From: Thiorhodovibrio sp.
Lineage (GTDB): Bacteria; Pseudomonadota; Gammaproteobacteria; Chromatiales; Chromatiaceae
Direction of reading: 5' to 3'
NCBI GenBank assembly: GCA_007128075.1
Contig: SKYD01000278.1
Location: 1 to 10,451, forward strand
Length of the DNA stretch: 10,451 bases
Shown one piece after another: positions 1-7,082 of the stretch. The translations under genes were made by a program, and so were the position numbers. The notes under the pieces are model-generated. The model was not told the DNA's origin and did no database searches. It saw nothing but the letters and a program-made list of their open reading frames with translations. The stretch's first letter is position 1. Each line of letters begins with the position of its first letter.

Positions 1-783
1 CGGCACCTCAAAATTAGCCGGTGCGTTGACATGACCGGTCACTGAAAACAGCTTTGGCCCGCCATTATTGGGGCGACCTTGGTCTAAAAACCATTGTCCG
101 CCGCGCTCCAAGATCACTGGCACGGAGGCTAGGGTTTCGGTGTTGTTGATGGTGGTGGGTTTGCCGTATAGCCCCGACTGGGCAGGGAAGGGTGGCTTAA
201 AGCGCGGCTGACCTTTTTTGCCCTCGATGGATTCGAGCAGCGCGGTTTCCTCACCGCAGATATAGGCACCTGCACCTAAATGAGTGTAAAGATCAAAGTC
301 AATACCGCTGCTAAGTAGATTTTTGCCTAATAAACCAGCGGCATACGCCTCTTCGATTGCCGCCTCAAAACGCTGAATCGGTTCGTAAAATTCACCACGG
401 ATATAGTTATAACCGACGCTGGCACCGATACAATAGCCAGCAATCGCCATGCCTTCGATCAATTGATGCGGGTTGTAACGCAGAATGTCGCGATCTTTGC
501 AGGTGCCAGGCTCACCTTCGTCTGAGTTACAGACAATGTATTTTTGCAGCGGCGCCTTGCGCGGCATGAAGCTCCATTTCAGCCCAGTGGGAAAACCCGC
601 CCCCCCGCGACCACGCAGTGCCGAGGTTTTTAGCTCGGTAATCAGTGTGTCTGGATCAGGCTTGTCTTTGAGAATGCGCTCCCATTGGACATAGCCGCCG
701 ATCTGACGATAGGCATCCAGGGTGTGCCGCACAGCGGCATCGACACTCATGGTACGAAAACAGACGCTATTGTGCTCTTGCAT
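1..783 (-). CDS. nuoF: NADH-quinone oxidoreductase subunit F, N-terminal part (runs off window)
   Basis: This subunit of complex I binds FMN and NADH and takes electrons from NADH on the cytoplasmic arm. The first 261 codons are present; family members have roughly 420-430 residues, so the C-terminal third, including the Cys ligands of cluster N3, lies outside the window. Visible motifs are GRGGAGFPTGLKW at residues 58-70 (FMN/NADH site), NSDEGEPGTCKDR at 86-98 and GAGAYICGEETAL at 170-182. The frame is open throughout. I chose the ATG at 783 because it keeps the N-terminal NSVCFRT segment that resembles the family's start; an alternative ATG lies at 750. Neither has a good Shine-Dalgarno sequence. 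It starts 16 bases after the nuoE stop, so it is cotranscribed with nuoE and probably translationally linked to it. Confidence 0.97.
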   Translation of the reverse strand, partial: MQEHNSVCFRTMSVDAAVRHTLDAYRQIGGYVQWERILKDKPDPDTLITELKTSALRGRGGAGFPTGLKWSFMPRKAPLQKYIVCNSDEGEPGTCKDRDILRYNPHQLIEGMAIAGYCIGASVGYNYIRGEFYEPIQRFEAAIEEAYAAGLLGKNLLSSGIDFDLYTHLGAGAYICGEETALLESIEGKKGQPRFKPPFPAQSGLYGKPTTINNTETLASVPVILERGGQWFLDQGRPNNGGPKLFSVTGHVNAPANFEVP

Positions 784-799
784 GATCACGGTTTCAGTG

Positions 800-1294
800 T
801 TAGTCCAGACCCTCAACTAAGCGGTCAAAATCGTCGGGCGTGAGACGCTCGGCATAGGTTTTATCGACCATCGCCACCGGGGCATCTTTACAGGCCCCCA
901 GACATTCAAATTCTTTAAAGGTAAATTTTCCATCCGCTGTAGTCTCACCTGGAGCCACCCCATATTTGCGTTGGATATGGGCGATGAGCTCCTCGGAACC
1001 GGAAAGCAGACAAGAGATGCTATTGCACACACAAATTTTATGTCGCCCGACTGGCTCAAGATCGTACATGCCATAAAAGGTCGCCACCTCATAGACCGCA
1101 ATGGCGGGAACATCCAGATAAGCAGCGATCTCATCGAGCAATTCACGACTCAGCCACCCGCCATGATCATCCTGAACAATGGTCAATGCTGGCATAATCG
1201 CCGATTGTTTCCACTCCGGCGGATATTTGGCAAGGTGGCGGTCAATCTCGGCACGGACATCGGCAGTTAACAGGGGCGCATTAGAAAAACTCAT
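800..1294 (-). CDS. nuoE: NADH-quinone oxidoreductase subunit E (24 kDa type, 2Fe-2S)
   Basis: This 164-residue thioredoxin-fold subunit of the NADH dehydrogenase module of complex I carries the [2Fe-2S] cluster N1a. All four expected ligands are present in the family spacing: Cys90 and Cys95 (C-x4-C, within CNSISC) and Cys131 and Cys135 (C-x3-C, within CLGAC). The helical N-terminal half contains the typical VYEVATFYGMY stretch at 68-77. Length is normal. The ATG at 1294 shares one base with the nuoD stop (TGATG). A GGGGAGA run lies about 11 bases upstream of the start, so both coupling and direct initiation are plausible. It sits between nuoD and nuoF in the usual nuo order. Confidence 0.98.
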   Translation of the reverse strand: MSFSNAPLLTADVRAEIDRHLAKYPPEWKQSAIMPALTIVQDDHGGWLSRELLDEIAAYLDVPAIAVYEVATFYGMYDLEPVGRHKICVCNSISCLLSGSEELIAHIQRKYGVAPGETTADGKFTFKEFECLGACKDAPVAMVDKTYAERLTPDDFDRLVEGLD

Positions 1295-2553
1295 CAGCGG
1301 TCAATCTCCCCAAACACAATATCCATGGTGCCAATAATCGCCACCACATCAGCCAACATGTGTCCCCGCGCCATCTCATCGAGTGCGGCTAAATGCGGAA
1401 AGCCCGGGGCGCGAACTTTCAGCCGATAGGGCTTATTGGCACCATCCGAGATAATGTAGCAGCCAAATTCACCTTTTGGTGCCTCAACCGCTGCATAGAC
1501 CTCACCCACGGGGGGGCAATAGCCTTCGGTAAACAGCTTAAAGTGATGAATCAACGCCTCCATGTCATCTTTCATGCCGACCCGCTTTGGCGGTGCGATC
1601 TTGTGATCGTCGATCATCACCGGCCCGGGATGAGCACGCAGCCAGTCGATACATTGCCGAATGATACGATTGGATTGACGCATCTCTTCCATGCGCACCA
1701 GATAGCGGTCGTAGCAATCGCCATTGATGCCGACTGGAATCGCAAACTCCAGCGCGTCATAGGCAGCATAAGGCTGTTTTTTACGCAGATCCCATTCCAC
1801 ACCTGAGCCACGCAGCATCGGGCCAGTAAAGCCCAGTGCCTGAGCGCGTTCGGGGCTGACCACACCAATTCCGACAGTGCGTTGTTTCCAGATACGGTTA
1901 TCGGTGAGCAAGGTTTCGTACTCATCGACCAGTTTTGGAAAACGCTCGGTAAAATCTTGCAAAAAGTCCAGCAACGAGCCTTGTCGTGCCTGATTGAGCC
2001 GCTTGAAATCACTTTCACTGTGCCATTGGGTTTTGCGCTCATCAAACTTGGGCATCTGTTCGGGCAGATCGCGATGCACCCCGCCCGGGCGATAATAGGT
2101 GGCATGAAGTCGCGCCCCAGAGACTGCCTCATAGCAATCCATGAGCTCTTCGCGCTCACGGAAACAGTAGAGAAACACACTCATCGCGCCAATGTCGAGC
2201 GCGTGGGCACCTAGCCACATTAAGTGATTAAGAATACGGGTAATTTCATCAAACAGAGTGCGGATATAATGGGCGCGGGGCGGTGGATTGATGGCTAACA
2301 GTTTCTCAATGGCGCGAACATAGCCATGTTCATTACACATCATCGACACATAATCGAGTCGATCCATGTAGCCAATGCTTTGATTAAAGGGCTTGAACTC
2401 GGCGAGCTTTTCAGTGGCACGGTGCAGTAAACCAATATGCGGATCAGCGCGATCAATCACCTCGCCGTCCATCTCTAGCACCAGACGCAACACGCCATGA
2501 GCGGAAGGATGCTGCGGGCCAAAGTTAAGCGTGTAATTGCGAATCTCAGGCAT
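1294..2553 (-). CDS. nuoD: NADH-quinone oxidoreductase subunit D (49 kDa type)
   Basis: The 419-residue NuoD is the hydrogenase-large-subunit homologue of complex I and forms most of the quinone pocket together with NuoB. Recognisable segments are FGPQHPSAHG (11-20), GLLHRATEKL (41-50, containing the conserved pocket histidine), the MMCNEHGYVRAIEKLL region (71-86) and the C-terminal DIVFGEIDR, which matches the family's usual ending. The frame stays open upstream to 2634, but the ATG at 2553 is the start: it gives the canonical MPEIRNYTLNFGPQHP beginning and is preceded by AGGAG with a 6-base spacer. It overlaps the end of nuoC by 8 bases. NuoC and NuoD are separate here, unlike the fused NuoCD of enteric bacteria. 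Confidence 0.98.
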   Translation of the reverse strand: MPEIRNYTLNFGPQHPSAHGVLRLVLEMDGEVIDRADPHIGLLHRATEKLAEFKPFNQSIGYMDRLDYVSMMCNEHGYVRAIEKLLAINPPPRAHYIRTLFDEITRILNHLMWLGAHALDIGAMSVFLYCFREREELMDCYEAVSGARLHATYYRPGGVHRDLPEQMPKFDERKTQWHSESDFKRLNQARQGSLLDFLQDFTERFPKLVDEYETLLTDNRIWKQRTVGIGVVSPERAQALGFTGPMLRGSGVEWDLRKKQPYAAYDALEFAIPVGINGDCYDRYLVRMEEMRQSNRIIRQCIDWLRAHPGPVMIDDHKIAPPKRVGMKDDMEALIHHFKLFTEGYCPPVGEVYAAVEAPKGEFGCYIISDGANKPYRLKVRAPGFPHLAALDEMARGHMLADVVAIIGTMDIVFGEIDR

Positions 2554-3253
2554 GACCCTCTCCTGAACGACGACCAAGATAGCGGCTGTCTTCGCGTCGG
2601 ACTTTTGGCACCAACACCCGTGGCTCGATCTCAACGGGTTCGTAGATCACGCGCTGTTGTTCGGGATCGTAGCGCATCGCCACCTGCCCACTGAGCGGGA
2701 AATCTTTACGGAACGGATGGCCGACAAAACCATAGTCGGTGAGAATGCGGCGCAGATCGGGATGACCTTTGAATAAAATTCCAAACAGATCAAAGGCTTC
2801 ACGCTCAAACCAGTTGGCGGCAGGCCAGATTTCAGTCACCGAATCAACAACGGGCTGGGCGGTATCGGTATAAACGCGCACCCGCAAACGGCGATTGTAA
2901 TGCAGTGAGAGTAGATGATAGACCACTGCAAAACGCCGTGGCGCATCGAGATCAAGCTCAGGATCGCGGTCAACGCCACGGCTAAAAATACTTTCGCTGG
3001 CACTGGTGTCCCATTCATCGAGACCATAGGCGACATAATCGACTCCGCAGAGATCGATTAATTGCTCATAGCGAAACGCCTCTTGGTCGCGCAACGCTTG
3101 CAAGACCATCAAAAGTTGGTCGGCGGGAACCTCCAGCGTCAATTCGCCATAGGCCGCTGTTAATAAACAGCCGTGCTCACCAAATGAGGCTGCGAGCGTT
3201 TGCGCAAGCGTGTCCAAGCGCGGGTCACCTGTTATCGGAACCGAATCTGTCAT
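2546..3253 (-). CDS. nuoC: NADH-quinone oxidoreductase subunit C (30 kDa type)
   Basis: NuoC is a peripheral subunit of the complex I connecting module and packs against NuoD and NuoB. The 235-residue product shows the family's 30 kDa signature at about 149-186: FEREAFDLFGILFKGHPDLRR followed by ILTDYGFVGHPFRKDFPLSG. Three in-frame start codons lie close together: TTG at 3259, GTG at 3256 and ATG at 3253. I prefer the ATG because a GCGAG sequence sits 6 bases upstream; the difference is only two residues. It begins 15 bases after nuoB and its stop overlaps the nuoD start by 8 bases. The stand-alone C-terminus, ending in SRRSGEGHA-like polar residues, shows there is no fusion to NuoD. Confidence 0.97.
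   Translation of the reverse strand: MTDSVPITGDPRLDTLAQTLAASFGEHGCLLTAAYGELTLEVPADQLLMVLQALRDQEAFRYEQLIDLCGVDYVAYGLDEWDTSASESIFSRGVDRDPELDLDAPRRFAVVYHLLSLHYNRRLRVRVYTDTAQPVVDSVTEIWPAANWFEREAFDLFGILFKGHPDLRRILTDYGFVGHPFRKDFPLSGQVAMRYDPEQQRVIYEPVEIEPRVLVPKVRREDSRYLGRRSGEGHA
2557..2564 (-). promoter_or_regulatory. Shine-Dalgarno sequence that fixes the nuoD start
   Basis: On the minus strand this reads AGGAGAGG, with the AGGAG core ending 6 bases before the ATG at 2553. It lies inside the last codons of nuoC. It supports the 2553 start over the upstream extension of the open frame to 2634. Confidence 0.85.
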
Positions 3254-3268
3254 CACCAACTCGCTGGC

Positions 3269-3745
3269 CTAACGGGCGATTGTATTGGTTTTGCGGATTT
3301 TATTTTGCAGTTGCAAAATACCGTACAGCAGTGCCTCGGCTGTTGGTGGACAGCCTGGGACATAGATATCGACGGGAACGATGCGATCACAGCCGCGCAC
3401 CACGGAATAGGAGTAGTGATAATAGCCGCCCCCATTGGCGCAGGAGCCCATAGAGATCACCCAGCGTGGCTCGGCCATTTGGTCATAGACTTTGCGCAAT
3501 GCCGGAGCCATTTTGTTGACCAGCGTACCAGCAACGATCATCACATCGGATTGGCGGGGACTGGGGCGAAACACAATCCCAAAGCGATCTAAATCATAGC
3601 GTGCCGCACCTGCGTGCATCATCTCAATCGCACAGCAAGCCAGCCCAAAGGTCATCGGCCACAGCGAGCCAGTACGCGCCCAGTTGATCAACTCATCGGC
3701 GGTGGTGGTGACAAAACCTTCTTCAAATACACCCTCGATACCCAT
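3269..3745 (-). CDS. nuoB: NADH-quinone oxidoreductase subunit B (PSST type, cluster N2)
   Basis: The 158-residue NuoB carries the terminal [4Fe-4S] cluster N2, which hands electrons to quinone. The ligands are visible: the tandem Cys37-Cys38 in GLACCAIEM, Cys102 in MGSCANGGGYY and Cys132 in VPGCPPTAEAL. The conserved FRPSPRQSDVMIVAGTL region is at 59-75. Length matches the family. The ATG at 3745 lies only 3 bases after the nuoA stop, and a GGGAG sequence inside the last nuoA codons can serve as ribosome binding site. The gene sits between nuoA and nuoC, as usual. Confidence 0.98.
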   Translation of the reverse strand: MGIEGVFEEGFVTTTADELINWARTGSLWPMTFGLACCAIEMMHAGAARYDLDRFGIVFRPSPRQSDVMIVAGTLVNKMAPALRKVYDQMAEPRWVISMGSCANGGGYYHYSYSVVRGCDRIVPVDIYVPGCPPTAEALLYGILQLQNKIRKTNTIAR

Positions 3746-3748
3746 GTC

Positions 3749-4105
3749 TTACTCCCACTCCAGCGCGCCTTTCTTCCACTCGTAAATAAATCCTACAACC
3801 AAGATTCCTAGAAAAACCGACATGGAGAGAAAACCAGCCATGCCCAAATCACCAAGAACCACAGCCCAAGGAAATAGAAAAGCGATTTCGAGATCGAATA
3901 AAATAAACAGGATCGCGACGAGATAATAACGCACATCAAATTTTATGCGTGCGCTTTCAAATGCCTCGAAACCACATTCGTAAGGGGAATCTTTGTGTGC
4001 ATCAGGACGGCGTGAGCCAACCCAAGAGCCTAACAATCGTGCAATGAGCCCGATGAATAGCGCTACGGTGACGAAGATTAAGATATGCAGATAGTTTTCA
4101 AGCAC
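3749..4105 (-). CDS. nuoA: NADH-quinone oxidoreductase subunit A (membrane subunit)
   Basis: NuoA is a small inner-membrane subunit of complex I at the junction with the peripheral arm. I read 118 residues with three hydrophobic segments at about 5-27, 60-82 and 88-108. The family's PYECGFE loop is at 41-47 (conserved Cys44) and DLEIAFLFPWA at 71-81. The start is a GTG at 4105: the frame remains open to 4183, but that extension would be read out of the tRNA-Leu gene. GAGGG lies 6 bases upstream of the GTG, and the 118-residue length is typical. The gene begins 36 bases after the tRNA. I see no separate promoter, so transcription probably comes through secG and the tRNA, with tRNA processing releasing the nuo mRNA. 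Confidence 0.96.
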   Translation of the reverse strand: MLENYLHILIFVTVALFIGLIARLLGSWVGSRRPDAHKDSPYECGFEAFESARIKFDVRYYLVAILFILFDLEIAFLFPWAVVLGDLGMAGFLSMSVFLGILVVGFIYEWKKGALEWE

Positions 4106-4141
4106 CTCACGCCCTCGCCAAATTTTGCCACAGTTTATTGA

Positions 4142-4226
4142 TGGTGCCGACGGCCGGACTCGAACCGGCACGGCTTGCGCCACTGCCCCCTCAAGACAGC
4201 GTGTCTACCAATTCCACCACGTCGGC
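4142..4226 (-). tRNA. leuU: tRNA-Leu, anticodon GAG
   Basis: The minus strand folds into a class II tRNA of 85 bases including an encoded 3' CCA (complement of 4142-4144). The acceptor stem GCCGACG (4226-4220) pairs with CGTCGGC (4152-4146), and the discriminator base is A, as expected for leucine. The anticodon stem CTGTC/GGCAG encloses the loop TTGAGGG, giving anticodon GAG, which reads CUC and CUU. The long variable arm forms GGC-GCAA-GCC, and the T arm is GCCGG-TTCGAGT-CCGGC. The D-arm sequence TGGTGGAATTGGTAGACACG closely resembles that of other bacterial leucine tRNAs. It lies between secG and nuoA; secG next to this tRNA is also the arrangement in E. coli (secG-leuU). Confidence 0.97.
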
Positions 4227-4266
4227 ATAAATACTTACAACCAAGTGCTGCTGCCTTGCGCTAAGG

Positions 4267-4695
4267 CTAAGGCGCATCATCATCTTGAGCAACTGGCTCT
4301 TCAATTAGCTCAGGTGCTGGCACAGAATCAAGCACCGCATCTTCATCGTCCATAAACGGAACGGGAGCTGGGACGGAGATGCCATCATTAGCATTGGATT
4401 CAGTGTTGTCAACTGCTACGGGTTGCGGCAGTTCAACACGATCCATCAGTCCAGTCGGGGCTTTGACCTGAGATGAGAAATAAGCCAAAGCAATACTTGT
4501 CACGAAAAACAGTGTCGCAAAAATTGCCGTGGCACGCGACAAAAAATTTCCCGATCCTTGGGCACCAAAGACAGTCGCTGAGGCGCCGCTCCCGAAGGCA
4601 GCCCCCGCATCGGCACCCTTACCATGCTGGATCAGCACCAAACCGACAATGCCGAGTGCGAGAAACAAGTGAACAATGGTTAAAATGGACTGCAT
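4267..4695 (-). CDS. secG: Protein translocase subunit SecG
   Basis: SecG is the small, non-essential subunit of the SecYEG protein-conducting channel in the inner membrane. The 142-residue product has two hydrophobic segments, at about 4-23 and 53-73. Between them lies the family's cytoplasmic loop, with LIQHGKGADAGAAFG (21-35) and GSGNFLSRAT (47-56). The C-terminal 60 or so residues form a hydrophilic tail rich in Pro, Asp and Glu and ending QDDDAP, making the protein longer than the 110-residue E. coli SecG. Such variable acidic tails occur in SecG proteins. The ATG at 4695 has only a weak ribosome binding site and follows tpiA by 20 bases. The tRNA gene begins 40 bases downstream. Confidence 0.96.
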   Translation of the reverse strand: MQSILTIVHLFLALGIVGLVLIQHGKGADAGAAFGSGASATVFGAQGSGNFLSRATAIFATLFFVTSIALAYFSSQVKAPTGLMDRVELPQPVAVDNTESNANDGISVPAPVPFMDDEDAVLDSVPAPELIEEPVAQDDDAP

Positions 4696-4715
4696 GATTC
4701 TGTGTTGGCGTTATT

Positions 4716-5477
4716 TTAAGCCAGTGCCTCGCTGGCATGGCAGATGGCAAGAAAATCACTTGCCTTGAGCGCCGCGCCGCCAATCAGACCGCCGTCGATA
4801 TCGGGCTGGCGAATCAGTTCTTGGGCATTGCTAGGTTTCATACTGCCACCATAAAGGATTCGCAGCCCGGTGGCAACCTCAGCACTGTTGGCAGCGACCC
4901 GGTGGCGCAAAAAGGCATGCACCTCTTGGGCTTGCTCTGGGGTCGCCGTCACACCAGTGCCAATCGCCCACACGGGTTCATAGGCGATCACGCCATTAGC
5001 CAAGGCATCAATGCCCCCAAGCTCCAGCAAGGCATCCAATTGGCGCGCAACGACGGTTTCTGTTTGACCACCCTCGCGTTCTTCTAGTGATTCGCCAACG
5101 CAAAAAATCGGGGTGAGACCCAGTTTTTTGGCCTGCATGAACTTACGGGCAACAATCACATCAGACTCGGCATTGAACATGCGTCGCTCAGAGTGACCGA
5201 CAATGGCATAATGACACCCGAAATCGAGTAACATCGCTGCCGAGACCTGTCCAGTGAATGCCCCGCTGTCTTCTCGTGAGACATCCTGAGCACCATAACG
5301 AATCGAAGTATCGGCAAGCAATTGTTCCGCAAGATACAGATAAGGAAACGGAACGCAAACGGCGACTTCCGTTTTGGTAATCTTGTTCATTTCGGCGTTA
5401 ATGCCATTGATCAGCGCAGCCGCATCGGCCTTGCTGCCATTCATCTTCCAATTGCCTGCAACCAGCGGCTGTCGCAT
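4716..5477 (-). CDS. tpiA: Triosephosphate isomerase
   Basis: This enzyme interconverts dihydroxyacetone phosphate and glyceraldehyde 3-phosphate in glycolysis and gluconeogenesis, in the cytoplasm. The 253-residue product has the full active site: Asn9 and Lys11 in AGNWKMN, His95 in AIVGHSERR, and the base Glu167 in AYEPVWAIGTG, which runs into the mobile loop. Phosphate-binding segments LYGGSMKPSN (208-217) and GGLIGGAAL (229-237) are intact. The open frame extends upstream to 5534, but the ATG at 5477 gives the canonical start and has AGAGGAAAG as a strong ribosome binding site (AGGA core, 7-base spacer). It is the first gene of the leftward tpiA-secG-tRNA-nuo run and is divergent from smpB. 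Confidence 0.98.
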   Translation of the reverse strand: MRQPLVAGNWKMNGSKADAAALINGINAEMNKITKTEVAVCVPFPYLYLAEQLLADTSIRYGAQDVSREDSGAFTGQVSAAMLLDFGCHYAIVGHSERRMFNAESDVIVARKFMQAKKLGLTPIFCVGESLEEREGGQTETVVARQLDALLELGGIDALANGVIAYEPVWAIGTGVTATPEQAQEVHAFLRHRVAANSAEVATGLRILYGGSMKPSNAQELIRQPDIDGGLIGGAALKASDFLAICHASEALA

Positions 5478-5502
5478 TATGCTTTCCTCTTGCAAAGAAC
5501 GA

Positions 5503-5521
5503 CGAATCTTAGCGAGATTCG
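5503..5521. repeat. 7-bp inverted repeat in the tpiA/smpB intergenic region
   Basis: CGAATCT (5503-5509) and AGATTCG (5515-5521) are perfect inverted copies separated by 5 bases. The left arm overlaps the proposed tpiA -10 box and the rest lies in its spacer. It could be an operator-like dyad for a dimeric regulator, or chance. There is no T run beside it, so it is not a terminator. Confidence 0.45.
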
Positions 5522-5534
5522 CCCAACAACGCAA
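5506..5534 (-). promoter_or_regulatory. Probable sigma70 promoter for tpiA and the downstream leftward genes
   Basis: On the minus strand a -35 box TTGCGT (complement of 5529-5534) is followed, after exactly 17 bases, by a -10 box TAAGAT (complement of 5506-5511). Transcription would begin near 5499, giving a leader of about 20 bases that contains the strong tpiA ribosome binding site. The -10 box matches TATAAT at four of six positions; the -35 matches mainly in TTG. It is the best candidate in the 81-bp gap between the divergent genes. Confidence 0.5.
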
Positions 5535-5558
5535 CTCCTAATCGCAGTGACGGTCACC

Positions 5559-6038
5559 ATGGCTAAAAGCAAACAGAAAAAATCCAATACAAACAACACC
5601 ATCGCCCTGAACAAAAAGGCGCAGCACGAGTATTTTATCGAGCAGCGTTTTGAGTGTGGGCTGGTACTCCAAGGCTGGGAGGTCAAGAGTCTGCGTGCCT
5701 CGCGCATCCAGCTCAAGGAAAGTTATGTCAAAATTTTGCATGGTGAGACCTTCTTGGTCGGCGGCCATATCTCACCATTGGCATCAGCCTCGACCCATGT
5801 CGATCCTGACCCAACCCGCACCCGTAAATTATTGCTCAAACGCAGCGAGATCAATCGGCTGATTGGGCTGATCGAGCGCGCTGGCTATACCCTAGTGCCG
5901 ACGGCGATGTATTGGAAGCGGGGCCGTGCCAAGCTCGAAATTGGGCTTGCCAAGGGCAAAAAGCAACACGATAAGCGGGCAACAGAAAAAGACCGCGATT
6001 GGCAGCGTGAGAAGGCGCGGATATTCCGCCGTCATTGA
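5559..6038 (+). CDS. smpB: SsrA-binding protein SmpB
   Basis: SmpB binds tmRNA and brings it to stalled ribosomes during trans-translation. The 159-residue product shows the family's beta-barrel elements: LNKKAQHEYFIEQRFECGL (17-35), LQGWEVKSLRASRIQLKESY (37-56) and the AKGKKQHDKR stretch (131-140). The basic tail DWQREKARIFRRH is the segment that enters the mRNA channel on the ribosome. Length is typical. The ATG at 5559 gives the expected lysine-rich MAKSKQKK start; a GTG at 5547 is also in frame and neither has a good ribosome binding site. The gene is divergent from tpiA. Its last 7 bases overlap the end of the convergent phosphatase gene. The tmRNA gene itself is not in this window. Confidence 0.97.
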   Translation: MAKSKQKKSNTNNTIALNKKAQHEYFIEQRFECGLVLQGWEVKSLRASRIQLKESYVKILHGETFLVGGHISPLASASTHVDPDPTRTRKLLLKRSEINRLIGLIERAGYTLVPTAMYWKRGRAKLEIGLAKGKKQHDKRATEKDRDWQREKARIFRRH

Positions 6039-6901
6039 GCCAGCGGCTTGGGGGACCAGATCAGCCCCAAGCTAATGTCATCGCCGCTGCCTTGCTCGGA
6101 GGCTTCATTGAGCCAAGTCTGCAGATGAGGCTTGACTGCGTGGACACCGCCCTGTTGCAACATCTGCCAGAGATCGGCGGCGACCTGATGAAATCCTGCC
6201 TCATTGCGAAAGGCATTGGCATAACCATCGGTCGCTGCCAAGATCAAAGCAGGCGGGGTTCCCGCCAAAATTTGCAGATACACTCGCACCTCCTGCCAGG
6301 CATTAACCGAACACAAAGAGGTCGTTTCATTGCCAAGTAGCCGCGAATCTTTGGCAAACGGGCGTTCAACACCGCCTTCTGGGTTGACAGTGAGAATGTC
6401 ACCGTCACCAAGCTGCACATATAAAATGAATTGAGGTGCCACCACAACCAACAACAAGGTCGCGCCATAAATCAGCAACGGATGGGCTAACACCTGACGA
6501 CGGCTGGCGGCATCGAGTTGGCTTAATTCGGTCTCGGTGAGTGGATGACGGGCAAGGCATTGAGCAACCCGCTCCTGCCACACCCGCACCAGCTCACGCG
6601 GCAAATCATTCTCCGCCCAGCGTTTGCGCTGCGAAGGGTGATCCATTGCAAAAACGCGCTGACCAACCCGCGAAGCCACTGCCACCGCCATCCGTGCCCC
6701 AAGATGACTGCGAAAACTTTTTGAGCTGCCGTGACCATCAGCCAAAGCAATCAACAACGACGCTGGCGATGACGCACCGCCAAACACCCGAATGGCATCC
6801 TGATTGGGCAAATGATGGCGCCGATGCAACGCACCGCGCACCGTAGCGCGCATTGCGCTCCACTGTGGGATGTCTGCAGCGGCGAATGGTGGATTCGTCA
6901 A
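6032..6901 (-). CDS. PP2C-family serine/threonine protein phosphatase
   Basis: This is a stand-alone, metal-dependent PP2C-type phosphatase of about 289 residues, predicted to be cytoplasmic because no signal peptide or membrane anchor is evident. The PP2C motifs appear in order: NQDA at 33-36, ADGHGSS at 54-60 (metal-binding Asp55), GATLLLV at 146-152, GDGD at 165-168, ATDGYAN at 223-229 (metal-binding Asp) and GSGDDISLGL at 271-280 (metal-binding Asp pair). The frame has no upstream ATG or GTG: the longest form starts at a TTG (6901), just downstream of an in-frame stop. The first ATG is at 6853, with GGAG 4 bases upstream. I prefer the TTG form because it keeps a Trp-containing lead-in before the TVRG...NQDA block, which I recall as common in this subfamily. 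No kinase gene is adjacent, so the substrate is unknown. The 3' end overlaps smpB by 7 bp. Confidence 0.9.
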   Translation of the reverse strand: MTNPPFAAADIPQWSAMRATVRGALHRRHHLPNQDAIRVFGGASSPASLLIALADGHGSSKSFRSHLGARMAVAVASRVGQRVFAMDHPSQRKRWAENDLPRELVRVWQERVAQCLARHPLTETELSQLDAASRRQVLAHPLLIYGATLLLVVVAPQFILYVQLGDGDILTVNPEGGVERPFAKDSRLLGNETTSLCSVNAWQEVRVYLQILAGTPPALILAATDGYANAFRNEAGFHQVAADLWQMLQQGGVHAVKPHLQTWLNEASEQGSGDDISLGLIWSPKPLAQ

Positions 6902-6969
6902 CTTAAACGCTTTTTATTTGGTTTGAGATCAATAACGATCAGGTAGAGATTTTTGCCGACTAGTTTTCA

Positions 6970-6998
6970 AGTGTAGCACATGTCGGTGAGATTAACAA
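6970..6998 (-). promoter_or_regulatory. Probable sigma70 promoter for the PP2C phosphatase gene
   Basis: Reading leftwards, TTGTTA (complement of 6993-6998) is separated by 17 bases from TACACT (complement of 6970-6975). The -10 is preceded by TGC, making an extended -10 (TGCTACACT). Four of six positions match in each box. Transcription would start near 6963, leaving a leader of about 60 bases before the TTG codon at 6901. Confidence 0.55.
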
Positions 6999-7073
6999 AG
7001 ATGTCTTGACCATCGTGCAGCGGTTCGAGGTCACTGCTCAATTAAGTCATGGCAGTGTTTCCTGACGAAGTTC

Positions 7074-7082
7074 TGCTACAAT
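7074..7082 (+). promoter_or_regulatory. Probable extended -10 promoter for the DUF2726-like gene
   Basis: TGCTACAAT is an extended -10 element (TGn followed by TACAAT, five of six consensus bases). No good -35 lies at 16-18 bases, which extended -10 promoters tolerate. Transcription would start near 7089, giving a leader of about 45 bases. Confidence 0.5.

Noticed and set aside
1393..2214. Rightward open frames opposite nuoD
   Set aside because: They are opposite-strand shadows of a clearly identified conserved gene, without initiation signals.
4106..4183. Upstream extension of the nuoA reading frame with an ATG at 4183
   Set aside because: The extension is read through the tRNA-Leu gene and gives the AVPVRVRPSAPS-type peptide typical of translated tRNA; the GTG at 4105 with its GAGGG site gives a normal NuoA.
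4125..4355. Rightward open frame across the tRNA and the end of secG
   Set aside because: It is antisense to the tRNA (GRTRTGT-type peptide) and to secG, with no promoter or binding site of its own.
5478..5534. N-terminal extension of TpiA to 5534
   Set aside because: It covers the promoter and the strong ribosome binding site, and the family start is at 5477.
5322..5558. N-terminal extension of SmpB over the start of tpiA
   Set aside because: The extra residues are antisense to tpiA and unrelated to SmpB, which normally begins with a short Lys-rich segment as at 5559.
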